Assembly (NCBI GenBank): GCA_002753225.1
Contig: PDZS01000008.1
Location: 1-64,000, forward strand
Origin: Deltaproteobacteria bacterium YD0425bin51
GTDB lineage: Bacteria > Desulfobacterota > Desulfobacteria > Desulfobacterales > YD0425bin51
Length of the DNA stretch: 64,000 nucleotides
Reading direction: 5' to 3'
This document shows, piece by piece, positions 45,169-54,549 of this stretch. Below the pieces are notes generated by a model that was not told where the DNA came from, ran no database searches, and saw nothing but the letters and a program-made list of their open reading frames with translations. Position 1 is the stretch's first letter. Each line of letters begins with the position of its first letter. Both the position numbers and the translations under genes were made by a program.

Positions 45169-46311
45169 TTAATTGAAATTAAATTTTAGTATTTCTAAAA
45201 ATGCTTCCACTCTTGTTTTTATTTGTTCTTTGTCATTTTCCATGTAATCAGTTACGACCTTTAAGTAAGGTTTTTTATGTTTATTTGTAACATGTTCTGA
45301 AACAAAATAAGATTCAATATTATAGGTGTGACAGGCATGCCATATAAGTTCTACAACAGCGTCAATCTTATAATCATTTATGATATTTGTAATAAGATTT
45401 AGCCGTTCGGTATTAGGAGTCATACAAGCGCAAGGTATTTTTAAATATTTTTCAGCCAGAGCCTTCATTGGATTTATATTTTCATCAACTAAATTTATGG
45501 TTTTAAGTCCTCCACAGTTTTCCATTGCAACAACTACTGCTCCGCTATCTTCAATAATATCCAAAACCTTTTTGTTAGTTGTAGGGCATCCAGTAAGAAG
45601 AATTCTGGGCTTTTGTTTCATATTTTCTAAAAATTTAAAATCATTCATTCTTTCTTTAACTTTTGAAATTGCAAGTTTTATATCTTGAGTTCGTTTTTCC
45701 ATGTTATAATCAAAAGTTACAGCGCCAGTTATTGCGTCTATCTCTCTTCCATATAAAAGAGGAATATTTTCTTTATTTAAGGAAAACAAACTGTTTAATG
45801 CTTTTCTATAGTTATTATATAATTTGATCTGTTTTGAAAGAGATTCATCCGTTATTTTATTCCCTGTTTTTTCTTCCAGTAAGTTTTTAAGTTTAAAGAG
45901 TTCTAGCATCCAATAATTAAAACTTTCTTTAGTTTCAGAGGTTTGGGGAAGACTTAAAACATGTATGGGCTTGATTTTTTTTAAAAGTTCAAACATTTTC
46001 TTTTTCCCATCACATGTAGCATCAGCTACAATAAAGCTGGTTGAATGAAAATAAGGACAAGTATCCGTAATTGCATATCCATAGCTGGATTTAATAAGGG
46101 GGCAAAGATTAGATGGCAGATGGGCTTCAGCTTCCGGAATAGGCTTATTATTTCCAGCGCATAAAGGAACAGGTATTGCTCCTGCTGAGGCTATAATTTC
46201 TTTTGGAGTAAAAGCACAATAAACTCCTACAATATAGGCTTTTTCTCCAAGTCCCATTACATCTTTTAATATTCTATTTTCAATTTTTTCCTTGTATATT
46301 TTGTCAAACAT
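45169..46311 (-). CDS. 2-hydroxyacyl-CoA dehydratase D-like (HgdB/double-cubane) protein
   Basis: A 380-residue cytoplasmic protein of the HgdB/YjiM family. It has cysteines C32 (YCAFTPKE), C51, C70 (SNLCPLIKSSYG), C85 (DTCPY) and C100 (ATCDGKKK), and later LTGCPTTNK and MENCGG, consistent with a [4Fe-4S] or double-cubane cluster. Family members need an ATP-dependent HgdC-type activase. None lies in this operon, but a fused activase is encoded at 2806-7038. Close pairing with an ABC importer suggests it acts on the imported compound. AGGGGG precedes the ATG. Confidence 0.83.
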   Translation of the reverse strand: MFDKIYKEKIENRILKDVMGLGEKAYIVGVYCAFTPKEIIASAGAIPVPLCAGNNKPIPEAEAHLPSNLCPLIKSSYGYAITDTCPYFHSTSFIVADATCDGKKKMFELLKKIKPIHVLSLPQTSETKESFNYWMLELFKLKNLLEEKTGNKITDESLSKQIKLYNNYRKALNSLFSLNKENIPLLYGREIDAITGAVTFDYNMEKRTQDIKLAISKVKERMNDFKFLENMKQKPRILLTGCPTTNKKVLDIIEDSGAVVVAMENCGGLKTINLVDENINPMKALAEKYLKIPCACMTPNTERLNLITNIINDYKIDAVVELIWHACHTYNIESYFVSEHVTNKHKKPYLKVVTDYMENDKEQIKTRVEAFLEILKFNFN

Positions 46312-46472
46312 ATTCCCCCTAGCTTGTTATCTTTCTGAAATATAGAATTGTATTAAAAAAATAGAATAAGTCAAATTCATAAAAGTTATATATATTTTTT
46401 TATTATAGCTAAATGTTATTTAGCTTTTCATATATTTTTTTTTGTGGTATCAGTTTTTCAAAAGGATTTTTT

Positions 46473-48920
46473 ATGAATATTCTTAAAAATAACATTGTTT
46501 ATAGATATCTTTTGGCTGTAACTATTTTTGCATGGATATCACTCCCAATATCGCTTATGAGAATACCTTTTACAGGTTATCAACCTGTAATGGCAGCTCA
46601 TTTCATGGCTTTTATCTTGGTTAACCTGTTATATTTCTTTAGAAGACATATAAATGTTGAGGTCATATCATGGTCATGTATTACAATATTATTTATATCT
46701 TTTGTTGGAGGCATATCTAACTATAGTTTATTTGCTCCTTCCATAATAGCAGGACCATTTCTCTCTATTTTTGCAATGCTTGTTTGGGACAAAAAAGTAG
46801 CCATTTCTATTCTTATAGCTGTTGTTGTTGCACTATCTTTCTTTGGAATTATGTTTATAACTGGTATGCTAACCTGCCAGGTAAGCCCAGATATATATTC
46901 CGTGTCACCAGTTTCATGGATAGTTATTATAATTGTAACTATTGGAATTGCAGTATCTTTTATCTTTCAATACACTCCTGCAGAGCAGGCAATGATTGAT
47001 ACAGATAATTCATTAATTGAAAGCGAAATGAGGTTTAGAACTGTTTTTAATAATTCCCTTGATGCTATTGGCGTATCTAAAAATGGTGTGCATATTTTTG
47101 TAAATCCAGCTTATTTAAGGCTTTTTGGATATGATAAACATGAAGAATTAGAAGGACGCCCAATTTTTGATTTAATTGCCCAATCTCACCATGGCCAGGT
47201 AAGTGAGAATGTTAGACGCAGGTCAAATAAAGAAACAGTCCCTTCAAACTATGAAACAAGAGCTTTAAAAAAAGATGGAACTGAGTTTGATATGGAAGTC
47301 AATGTTTCATGCTATGAATTGAAGCAGGAGATATATACTCTTGTTATTCTTAGAGATATTACAGAACGCAAAAAAGCAGAACAAGAGATTATTAGTGTAA
47401 AAAATTTTTATGAAAGCATTTTAGAAACTATTATAAGCGGAGTGTGGGTTACAAATAAAGATGATATCATTTATTATGCAAATAAAGGTATGGGAATAAT
47501 TGCAGGAATTGCTACGCATAAAATTATAGGATCTAAAGTTTTAGTTGACTTTTCAGAGGAAACTCTTAGGTATTTTATACCTTTTTATCTTAGAGCTAAA
47601 GAAACATTGCAACCGATTTATTATGATGGAATTTCTGTTATTACTCCAGGAGGAAGACAAAGTTATCAATCAGGCTGGTTGATCCCTAAAATCAAATATA
47701 GCAGGTTTGACGGCATGATATGTACAATTGAGGATGTTACTGAGTATAAGGTAGCAGAAAAGGAAAAGAATAAATTAGAGGCACAGCTTAGACATGCTCA
47801 GAAAATGGAAGCAATAGGAACTCTTGCTGGAGGAATAGCCCATGATTTTAACAATATTCTTTTTCCTATCATGGGATATTCTGATTTAATTATGACTAAA
47901 GTGCCAAAAGACAGTGAAATTTATGAAAGCTTAAAGGAAATTTCCAAAGCTTCTAGTAGAGCAAGAGAGCTGGTTACGCAGATTCTTACCATAGCAAGGC
48001 AGGAAGAAAAAGAAAAACAGCCATTAAAAATTCAGCCTATTATTAGAGAAGCTTTGAAACTCCTTTTTGCAACTTTGCCATCCACTATTCAAATTAGAAG
48101 TAATATTGATGAAAATTGCGGACATATAATGGGAGATCCAACCCAGGTCCATCAAATCATTATGAATCTTTGCACTAATGCTTACCATGCGATGCGTGAA
48201 AATGGCGGGATGCTTGAAGTTATTTTGAAAACTGTAAAACTTAATATTGAAGATTTGATGGCATTTCCTGATATTAGTCCAGGAATATATCTTAAACTTT
48301 CTGTTAGGGATACAGGTATAGGAATTGATAAAAAAATTGTCGACAGGATTTTTGAACCCTATTTTACTACAAAATCAATAGGAGAGGGAACAGGGCTTGG
48401 CCTTTCTGTAGTTCATGGCATTGTTAAACAGATTAATGGGCACATAACTGTAGATAGCGAAATAGAGGCAGGAACTACATTTAATATATACATACCTGTA
48501 ATAAACTTAGAAAAAAAGGATTCATTAGAGACAATTTCTGATGATGTAATAAAGGGTTCTGAGCGTATATTAGTTGTTGATGATGAAAAAGTAATTGTTG
48601 ATATGTTAAAGAGAATGCTGGAATATTTAGGATATAAAGTAACTACGCAAACCTCTAGTGACGAAGCATTAAAAGCTTTTCAAGCTAGTCCAGATTATTT
48701 CGATATAGTTATAACTGATATGACTATGCCTTACATGACAGGAACACAGCTTGCTCAAAAGATAATGGAAGTTAAACCTGGTATTCCTATTATACTTTGT
48801 ACAGGTTATAATGAGCTTATTAGTGAAGAAAAATCTGAACAAATGGGGATTAGAGGATTTTTAATGAAGCCTATACAAAGAAATGAGCTTACTAGTCTTA
48901 TTCGTAAAGTGCTTTCATGA
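46473..48920 (+). CDS. Membrane hybrid histidine kinase (6TM-PAS-PAS-HisKA-HATPase-REC)
   Basis: An 815-residue kinase. An N-terminal membrane domain (about 10-175, five or six helices) is followed by two PAS domains (about 190-310 and 315-430), HisKA with the NtrB-like GGIAHDFNNIL motif, HATPase (DTGIGID; GTGLGLSV) and a C-terminal receiver (VVDDEK, ITDMTMPYMTG). I chose ATG 46473 because AAAGGA (46461-46466) is six bases upstream; the longer ORF adds 20 hydrophobic residues. The stop overlaps the lysR start (ATGA). No separate DNA-binding response regulator is adjacent. Confidence 0.88.
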   Translation: MNILKNNIVYRYLLAVTIFAWISLPISLMRIPFTGYQPVMAAHFMAFILVNLLYFFRRHINVEVISWSCITILFISFVGGISNYSLFAPSIIAGPFLSIFAMLVWDKKVAISILIAVVVALSFFGIMFITGMLTCQVSPDIYSVSPVSWIVIIIVTIGIAVSFIFQYTPAEQAMIDTDNSLIESEMRFRTVFNNSLDAIGVSKNGVHIFVNPAYLRLFGYDKHEELEGRPIFDLIAQSHHGQVSENVRRRSNKETVPSNYETRALKKDGTEFDMEVNVSCYELKQEIYTLVILRDITERKKAEQEIISVKNFYESILETIISGVWVTNKDDIIYYANKGMGIIAGIATHKIIGSKVLVDFSEETLRYFIPFYLRAKETLQPIYYDGISVITPGGRQSYQSGWLIPKIKYSRFDGMICTIEDVTEYKVAEKEKNKLEAQLRHAQKMEAIGTLAGGIAHDFNNILFPIMGYSDLIMTKVPKDSEIYESLKEISKASSRARELVTQILTIARQEEKEKQPLKIQPIIREALKLLFATLPSTIQIRSNIDENCGHIMGDPTQVHQIIMNLCTNAYHAMRENGGMLEVILKTVKLNIEDLMAFPDISPGIYLKLSVRDTGIGIDKKIVDRIFEPYFTTKSIGEGTGLGLSVVHGIVKQINGHITVDSEIEAGTTFNIYIPVINLEKKDSLETISDDVIKGSERILVVDDEKVIVDMLKRMLEYLGYKVTTQTSSDEALKAFQASPDYFDIVITDMTMPYMTGTQLAQKIMEVKPGIPIILCTGYNELISEEKSEQMGIRGFLMKPIQRNELTSLIRKVLS

Positions 48921-49861
48921 GCTATGACAATTTTAAAAATATTTCTATTCAGCAATTGGAATCGTTTTTTTATCTTATGGGAGAAAGGAGTTTCAGCAGA
49001 GCAGCTAAAAAAATGTTTGTTACACAGCCTTCTCTTACAAAACAGATAAAAAATTTGGAAGCAGCAGTTGGAGAAAAACTTGTAAACAGAGAAGATAGAA
49101 GTGTAACATTGACTGAGCAAGGCAAAATTGTCTATGATTATGCCAAAAAAGTTTTATCATTGCGTGAAGAGGTAAAAGAAAAAATTATACGAATTAAAAA
49201 AAATGATACAGGTTCTATTGAAATAAGTGCAAGCACAATACCTGCTAATTATATCCTTCCTCGCGTATTAAGCGAATTCAGAATATCTTATCCTAATATT
49301 CAATTTTATTTACGGCAATCAAACAGCGAAGAGGTTATAGATATGATAATCTCAGGCCGTTCAGAAATTGGGTTTATTGGCAAAAATATATCAAATTCTA
49401 AACTTTATACAAAAAGTGTCTGGAAAGATAAGCTTGTTTTAATTGTACCTAAAAAGCATCCTTTTATCAAAAGAGAGTTTATAACTATAGGTGAACTTTT
49501 AAAAGAACCATATATTGCCAGGGAAAAAGGTTCTGCAAGCCGTGAAGTTTTTGAATCATATTTAAAAGAAAACAAAGGAATAACATGCCGGTTAAATACC
49601 ATATGCGAATTAGGAAGTTCTGAAGCAATTAAAGAAGCTGTCATTGCAGGACTTGGAGTGTCAATTATTTCCAGAAATGCTGTTTATAGAGAACTATTCC
49701 AAGGTATTATAAATGAGATTCCAATAAATGATTTGAATTTAGAGAGGAATATTTATTTGATTTATCGAAGACAATTAGATTTAATGAAGCATCACAAGGT
49801 TTTTATCGAGTTTATAGAAGGTGTCTCCAAAATTGAGGCACCTTCTATAATAATTAATTAA
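48917..49861 (+). CDS. LysR-type transcriptional regulator
   Basis: A 314-residue regulator with an N-terminal winged HTH (about 10-70; RSFSRAAKKMFVTQPSLTKQI) and a periplasmic-binding-like effector domain (about 95-300). It starts in an ATGA overlap with the kinase gene, an unusual partnership because LysR proteins normally sense ligands directly. It is convergent with the porin gene ending at 49858, and its last codons form one arm of a hairpin (49816-49846). Target genes are unknown; the porins are a candidate. Confidence 0.9.
   Translation: MSYDNFKNISIQQLESFFYLMGERSFSRAAKKMFVTQPSLTKQIKNLEAAVGEKLVNREDRSVTLTEQGKIVYDYAKKVLSLREEVKEKIIRIKKNDTGSIEISASTIPANYILPRVLSEFRISYPNIQFYLRQSNSEEVIDMIISGRSEIGFIGKNISNSKLYTKSVWKDKLVLIVPKKHPFIKREFITIGELLKEPYIAREKGSASREVFESYLKENKGITCRLNTICELGSSEAIKEAVIAGLGVSIISRNAVYRELFQGIINEIPINDLNLERNIYLIYRRQLDLMKHHKVFIEFIEGVSKIEAPSIIIN
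49816..49846. terminator. Hairpin in the 3' end of lysR, possible porin terminator
   Basis: AGAAGGTGTCTC (49816-49827) pairs with GAGGCACCTTCT (49835-49846) with one mismatch and a seven-base loop, inside the last codons of lysR. No T run follows on either strand. A near-identical hairpin after the second porin (51251-51281) suggests it belongs to the duplicated unit. Confidence 0.5.
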
Positions 49862-51045
49862 AAGTCATATTGAAAGTGGAGTCCTACAAAAGTCTCGCTT
49901 CCAAGTTTGTTCTTATCTGTTCCAAATTGGTCTTTATTAGCATCTTTACCATAGTCAAAGTAAGCGATTTCAGGAGCAACAATAAAGCCTTTTGCTATTT
50001 CGTAGTCTAAATTAACAAAAGTACCCCATGTGCTTATTTTGTTCTCATCCCTTGCACCTGTTTTTTCAGTGTCTGCCTGCTGAAACCCTCCGCCTATACG
50101 GAAAATAACAGGATCAATTGTTAAAGCAAACTGGAGCCAGCCTCCCATAGATTTGATGTTTATAAGATCATCCCCTTTTGCATTTTTAATTGGCTTGCCC
50201 ATAGCTGTAGATGCATTTATTCGTAGATCAAGACCATAGAAATAGATATTTTGTCCATACCATAATTCACCAGAAACAGCTATCATATTAGTTTTATACA
50301 AAGCATCTAATGCGCCAGCATAAGATAAAATGTCTATATTTTTTACATTGCTTGCATTAGATTCCAATTCATATTTTTGAACAAAAGCGCTTGGTGTAAC
50401 TGTAAAACCGAAATCAGAAAAAGAAAAACTAGCAATAAGACTTGGAATGACATCTTTTATTAAATATTTATTTTTATCTAATCCAAAAGCATCTGCTGAA
50501 TCTGTTTTATTAGCTTCTAAGGCAATTTTAAATGACATTTTATTAATGTCATAGTTGTACTGAATCTGATCGTTTTTTCCTGAATAAAGATCTCCAAAAG
50601 ATTGTAGACAATCACCTTGCCACATATATTGAGTTGGCGAATCTTCAGAAAGCAATGAATATGTTCTGCCTATTAGTAAAGTATTTCCACCCCCAAAATC
50701 ATATGTAAGGTAAGCTTTACGTATATTTACTCTATTGTCATTAGTTCCGCCATTTCCACTATTGTCAGTTTTAAGACCTAATTCAATATGACCGTTTATT
50801 TTGTCATACTTGGCTGTTGTTATTATACGGCTATCACCGGGATTTTCGAGAAAGTATCGCTGCTGAGTAGTTGCTTCAACTGTTTTGGGTTTATCTCCAA
50901 GATCTGTACTTCTCAAGCCTGTATCAAGCCTTATGCTGCCGCCTAATGACCAATCAATATCACCTAATTTAAAACTTGCAGCTTGAACTGATGTTATTGC
51001 CATCAAAGACATCATTATAATAAAACTGAAAAAAAACTTCTTCAT
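49858..51045 (-). CDS. Outer-membrane porin, copy 1 (downstream)
   Basis: A 395-residue beta-barrel porin. The signal peptide (about 1-22, ending VQA) is followed by alternating beta-strand sequence such as GLRSTDLGDKPK, and the last residue is Phe (QYDF), the BAM recognition signature. It is a close paralogue of the upstream porin at 51294, sharing the signal peptide, the WSLxGSxRLDTG opening and the C-terminal FVGLHFQYDF. Its own copy of the promoter region lies at 51096-51156. The family (a Desulfobacterota-type porin) has no assigned substrate. Confidence 0.85.
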   Translation of the reverse strand: MKKFFFSFIIMMSLMAITSVQAASFKLGDIDWSLGGSIRLDTGLRSTDLGDKPKTVEATTQQRYFLENPGDSRIITTAKYDKINGHIELGLKTDNSGNGGTNDNRVNIRKAYLTYDFGGGNTLLIGRTYSLLSEDSPTQYMWQGDCLQSFGDLYSGKNDQIQYNYDINKMSFKIALEANKTDSADAFGLDKNKYLIKDVIPSLIASFSFSDFGFTVTPSAFVQKYELESNASNVKNIDILSYAGALDALYKTNMIAVSGELWYGQNIYFYGLDLRINASTAMGKPIKNAKGDDLINIKSMGGWLQFALTIDPVIFRIGGGFQQADTEKTGARDENKISTWGTFVNLDYEIAKGFIVAPEIAYFDYGKDANKDQFGTDKNKLGSETFVGLHFQYDF

Positions 51046-51095
51046 TTTGACTTTTTCCCCTTAGTTAATATTTTATTATCTTTATTTTTTTAATA

Positions 51096-51156
51096 CCTAA
51101 ACCTAGTTTACCCATTTATACAACTTGAATTCAAATTGCAAGAATATTTTAAATAG
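51096..51156 (-). repeat. Duplicated porin upstream segment, copy 1
   Basis: Sixty-one bases are identical to 52536-52596 at an offset of exactly 1440. The minus strand contains TTGCAA followed by TATAAAT, a possible weak promoter. At the far end it retains ATT TAA, the last sense and stop codons of glnK, as a remnant of the duplication. Confidence 0.85.
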
Positions 51157-51250
51157 TATTAAAGTGTTAAAGCATTAGTTTATCGGAGGTATTATAATTT
51201 GACTTTTTAAGAAGAAGAATAAAAATGTGTTGATATATTTATGGTTAATT

Positions 51251-51281
51251 AGAAGGTATCTCCAAAATTGAGACACCTTCT
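51251..51281. terminator. Hairpin after the second porin, remnant of the lysR 3' end
   Basis: AGAAGGTATCTC and GAGACACCTTCT flank CAAAATT. This repeats the hairpin formed by the last codons of lysR at 49816-49846 with two changes. It lies between the two porin genes where there is no lysR. Confidence 0.55.
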
Positions 51282-51293
51282 AAAGTAATTCAA

Positions 51294-52490
51294 TTAAAAA
51301 TCATATTGGAAATGTAAGCCTACAAAAGTCTCGCTGCCGAGTTTGTTTTTATTTGTATCAAAGAGGTCTTTATTTGTATCTTTACCATAATCAAAATAAG
51401 CAATTTCAGGAGCAACAATAAAGCCTTTGGCGATTGAATAGTCTAAATTGATAAAAGTTCCCCATGTACTTATTTTATTCTCATCTCTTGCTCCTGTTTT
51501 TTCAGTATCTGCCTGTTGATAACCACCACCTATACGTAAAACAAAAGGATCAATTGTTAATGCACACTGAAGCCAGCCTCCCATGGATTTAACGTTTTTG
51601 AGGTCATCTCCTTTGTCATTTTTAATTGGTTTGCCCATTATATCAGATGAATTTATTCGTCCATCAAGACCAAAGAAGTAAATATTTTGTCCGTACCATA
51701 ATTCACCAGACACAGCTAAAATATTAGTTTTATAAGAAGCGTCTAATCCACCTGCATAAGAGAGTACATCAATATCTTTTACGCTACTTGCATTTGATTT
51801 TAGCTCATATTTTTGAATAAAAGCGCTTGGCGTAACCGTAAATCCGAAGTCAGAAAAAGAGAAACTAGCAAGAAGTCCTGGTGTAATATCTCTTATTATA
51901 TATTTGCTTGCATCTAAATCAAAAATTTTCCCACCTGAATTAGATTCTACTTTATTAGCTTCTATAGCAACTTTCAAAGTCATCTTATCAGCAGCGTAAC
52001 TGTACTGAATCTGTTCTCCTCTTCCTGCATAAAGATCACCAAAAAATTGTAAACAATCATCCTGCCACATGTACTGAACAGGAGAATCTTCAGCAAGTAT
52101 TGTATATGTTCGCCCAAGAAGTAAATTTTTCCCTCCTCCAAAATCATATGTAAAATAGGCTTGACGGACGTTTACTCTATTATCATTATTTCCACCATTT
52201 CCGCTATTGTCAGTTTTAAATCCTAATTCTGCAAAGCCAGATAGTTTATCATATTGAGCCTTTGTGCTTATACGACTATCTCCAGGATTTTCAAGAAAGT
52301 ATCGCTGTTGAGTGCTTGCTTCTCCTGTTTTTGGTTTGTCACCGAAGTCTGTACTTCTCCATCCTGTATCAAGTCTTAAGCTTCCAGCTAATGACCAATC
52401 AATATCACCAACTTTGAAGCTAGCAGCTTGAGCAAAAGGTATTGACATTACAGACATCATTAAAATAAAACCTAAAAAAAATTTTTTCAT
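51294..52490 (-). CDS. Outer-membrane porin, copy 2 (upstream)
   Basis: A 398-residue porin, signal peptide ending AQA, and C-terminal Phe. It is highly similar to the porin at 49858; differences concentrate in the middle (about 150-180, one short insertion) as expected for exposed loops. It lies about 100 bases downstream of glnK on the same strand. Its position may link it to nitrogen-regulated transcription from the amtB promoter, by read-through. The start ATG follows AGGAGG closely. Confidence 0.87.
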   Translation of the reverse strand: MKKFFLGFILMMSVMSIPFAQAASFKVGDIDWSLAGSLRLDTGWRSTDFGDKPKTGEASTQQRYFLENPGDSRISTKAQYDKLSGFAELGFKTDNSGNGGNNDNRVNVRQAYFTYDFGGGKNLLLGRTYTILAEDSPVQYMWQDDCLQFFGDLYAGRGEQIQYSYAADKMTLKVAIEANKVESNSGGKIFDLDASKYIIRDITPGLLASFSFSDFGFTVTPSAFIQKYELKSNASSVKDIDVLSYAGGLDASYKTNILAVSGELWYGQNIYFFGLDGRINSSDIMGKPIKNDKGDDLKNVKSMGGWLQCALTIDPFVLRIGGGYQQADTEKTGARDENKISTWGTFINLDYSIAKGFIVAPEIAYFDYGKDTNKDLFDTNKNKLGSETFVGLHFQYDF

Positions 52491-52535
52491 TTTTCCTCCT
52501 TAGTTAAAGAGTTAATTATCATTGTTTTTAAAGCG

Positions 52536-52948
<413 letters not shown>

Positions 52949-54181
52949 TTAATTTTCAATTTCAAAAGCTCTTTCACCATGAATAGCGCTGTCCAAACCT
53001 TCAACTTCAGCGTCTTTTTCGACTCTTAAGCCTCCTGTTACAGTCTTTGTTACAAGAATAATAATTATAGTCCCTACACCTGTAAAAGCAATTGTAGCAA
53101 GTATTGAGACAATCTGAATAATTAACTGCTTTGGGTTGCCATAAAGTAGTCCGCTAGCTGTTTTTGTGATAGCTGGATTTGCAAAAATTCCAGTAAGTAT
53201 TGCGCCCAAAGTCCCGCATACTCCATGAACGCCAAAGGCATCCAAAGAATCATCATATCCAATCTTGCGTTTAATTACAGCCACGCTATAAAATCCGCAT
53301 ATACCTGCAAGAATACCTATTATTATTGAGGCAGGCATATTAACATATCCTGCACCAGGTGTTATTGCAACAAGACCTGCTACAACTCCAGATGCAATCC
53401 CAAGTACTGTAGGTTTTTTGCTGTGATTCCATTCAGCAAGCATCCATGCAATAGCGCCAGCAGAAGCTGCAGTATTTGTTACAAGAAATGCTGAGGCTGA
53501 TACACCGTCTGCAGCTAACTGACTCCCTGCATTAAATCCAAACCATCCAAACCACAACAGAGCTGCTCCTAAAGCCGTAAGTGAAACACTTGATGGAAAC
53601 ATTACTTCTTTGCCATAACCTATTCGTTTTCCTACAAAGAATGATAAAATAAGTCCTGCAATTCCTGCATTAATATGAACTACTGTTCCTCCTGCAAAAT
53701 CTAAAGCCCCCATTTTAGACAACCACCCTCCTCCCCATACCCAATGAGCTAATGGGCAATAAATTAAGGTTACCCAAAGAATTGTAAAGATTATCCATGA
53801 AGAGAATTTCATTCTATCAACAATTGAACCAAGAACTAATGCAACAGTTATACATGCAAATGTCATTTGAAACATTATAAAAACATATGCAGGAATACTT
53901 CCATTTAAGGAATCAACAGTGATGTTATTTAAGAAAAAATTATCAAATCCCCCAATTATACCTCCAATGTCAGTACCAAAAGCAATAGTGTAACCCCACA
54001 TCACCCATATTAAACTAGCTAAGCAATATGCTACAAAGGTCATTGCAAAAGTATTTAATAAATTTTTATAACGCGACATCCCTCCATAGAAAAGAGCAAG
54101 ACCAGCAGGAGTCATCATCATGACTAAAGCTGTTGCTACAATCATCCATGCTGTGTTACCAGAATTTAAAGTTGTTCCCAT
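52949..54181 (-). CDS. amtB: Ammonium transporter AmtB
   Basis: A 410-residue ammonium channel with 11 expected membrane segments and the twin pore histidines in the VHINAGIAGL and FGVHGVCGTLGAI motifs. The N-terminal start MGTTLNSGNTAWMIV lacks a long signal peptide. It moves ammonium across the inner membrane and partners GlnK. A sigma-54 promoter 78 bases upstream (54259-54274) suggests induction under nitrogen limitation by NtrC or a relative. Confidence 0.95.
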   Translation of the reverse strand: MGTTLNSGNTAWMIVATALVMMMTPAGLALFYGGMSRYKNLLNTFAMTFVAYCLASLIWVMWGYTIAFGTDIGGIIGGFDNFFLNNITVDSLNGSIPAYVFIMFQMTFACITVALVLGSIVDRMKFSSWIIFTILWVTLIYCPLAHWVWGGGWLSKMGALDFAGGTVVHINAGIAGLILSFFVGKRIGYGKEVMFPSSVSLTALGAALLWFGWFGFNAGSQLAADGVSASAFLVTNTAASAGAIAWMLAEWNHSKKPTVLGIASGVVAGLVAITPGAGYVNMPASIIIGILAGICGFYSVAVIKRKIGYDDSLDAFGVHGVCGTLGAILTGIFANPAITKTASGLLYGNPKQLIIQIVSILATIAFTGVGTIIIILVTKTVTGGLRVEKDAEVEGLDSAIHGERAFEIEN

Positions 54182-54258
54182 TTAATTTTTCCTCCTTGAA
54201 TTGTTTTTAAGTGTTTTTTATTGTAAATCATATGATTTTTATTTTAATATTTTTAATA

Positions 54259-54274
54259 AGCAATAATTGTTCCA
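54259..54274 (-). promoter_or_regulatory. Sigma-54 promoter of amtB-glnK
   Basis: On the minus strand the sequence reads TGGAACAATTATTGCT, with GG and GC at the correct sigma-54 spacing and a perfect TTGCT. It lies 78 bases upstream of the amtB start, as usual for nitrogen-regulated glnK/amtB genes. Confidence 0.75.
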
Positions 54275-54459
54275 ACTATTACATTTTAATATAACATATT
54301 GTTTTAAATAATAAAAAGATAAAAATAGTAAAAAATATTGTTTTTATATAATTACAATTATGTAAATAAAATACTTAATATTACAAAAATGTATTTAAAA
54401 ACAAAATAAGTTTGATTTTTAAATTTGGTGAATTTTATTATTTAAGGAAGGGGGTAATT

Positions 54460-54543
54460 TGTCTGAACACGATTTAAGGATTAAAGTTTCTTTTTGAGTT
54501 TTTAATCTTGATAATCTTTAAATCTTTTAATCGTGTTCAGACA
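54460..54543. repeat. 84-base palindromic intergenic element
   Basis: TGTCTGAACACGATT (54460-54474) is exactly complementary to AATCGTGTTCAGACA (54529-54543). The interior on the minus strand repeats GATT every 8-9 bases (GATTAAAA, GATTTAAA, GATTATCAA, GATT). It ends six bases before the stop of the small gene on the minus strand and may act as its terminator. It resembles dispersed intergenic repeat families rather than a plain terminator. Confidence 0.7.
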
Positions 54544-54549
54544 GAAGCA

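Larger units (their letters stand above)
54182..54549. other. Intergenic region between amtB and the small helical gene
   Basis: A 368-base AT-rich stretch without a gene. It holds the amtB ribosome-binding site and sigma-54 promoter (54259-54274) at one end and the palindromic element (54460-54543) at the other. The part between (about 54280-54450) is nearly pure A/T and shows no structure I can name. Confidence 0.8.

Noticed and set aside
49858..52490. Insertion sequence as the cause of the two porin copies
   Set aside because: No transposase, terminal inverted repeats or target-site duplication is present; the copies are explained by a tandem duplication with glnK and lysR tails at its edges.
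54460..54543. CRISPR-like repeat in the amtB intergenic region
   Set aside because: There is a single palindrome with an internal short periodicity, not regularly spaced identical repeats with unique spacers, and no cas genes occur in the window.
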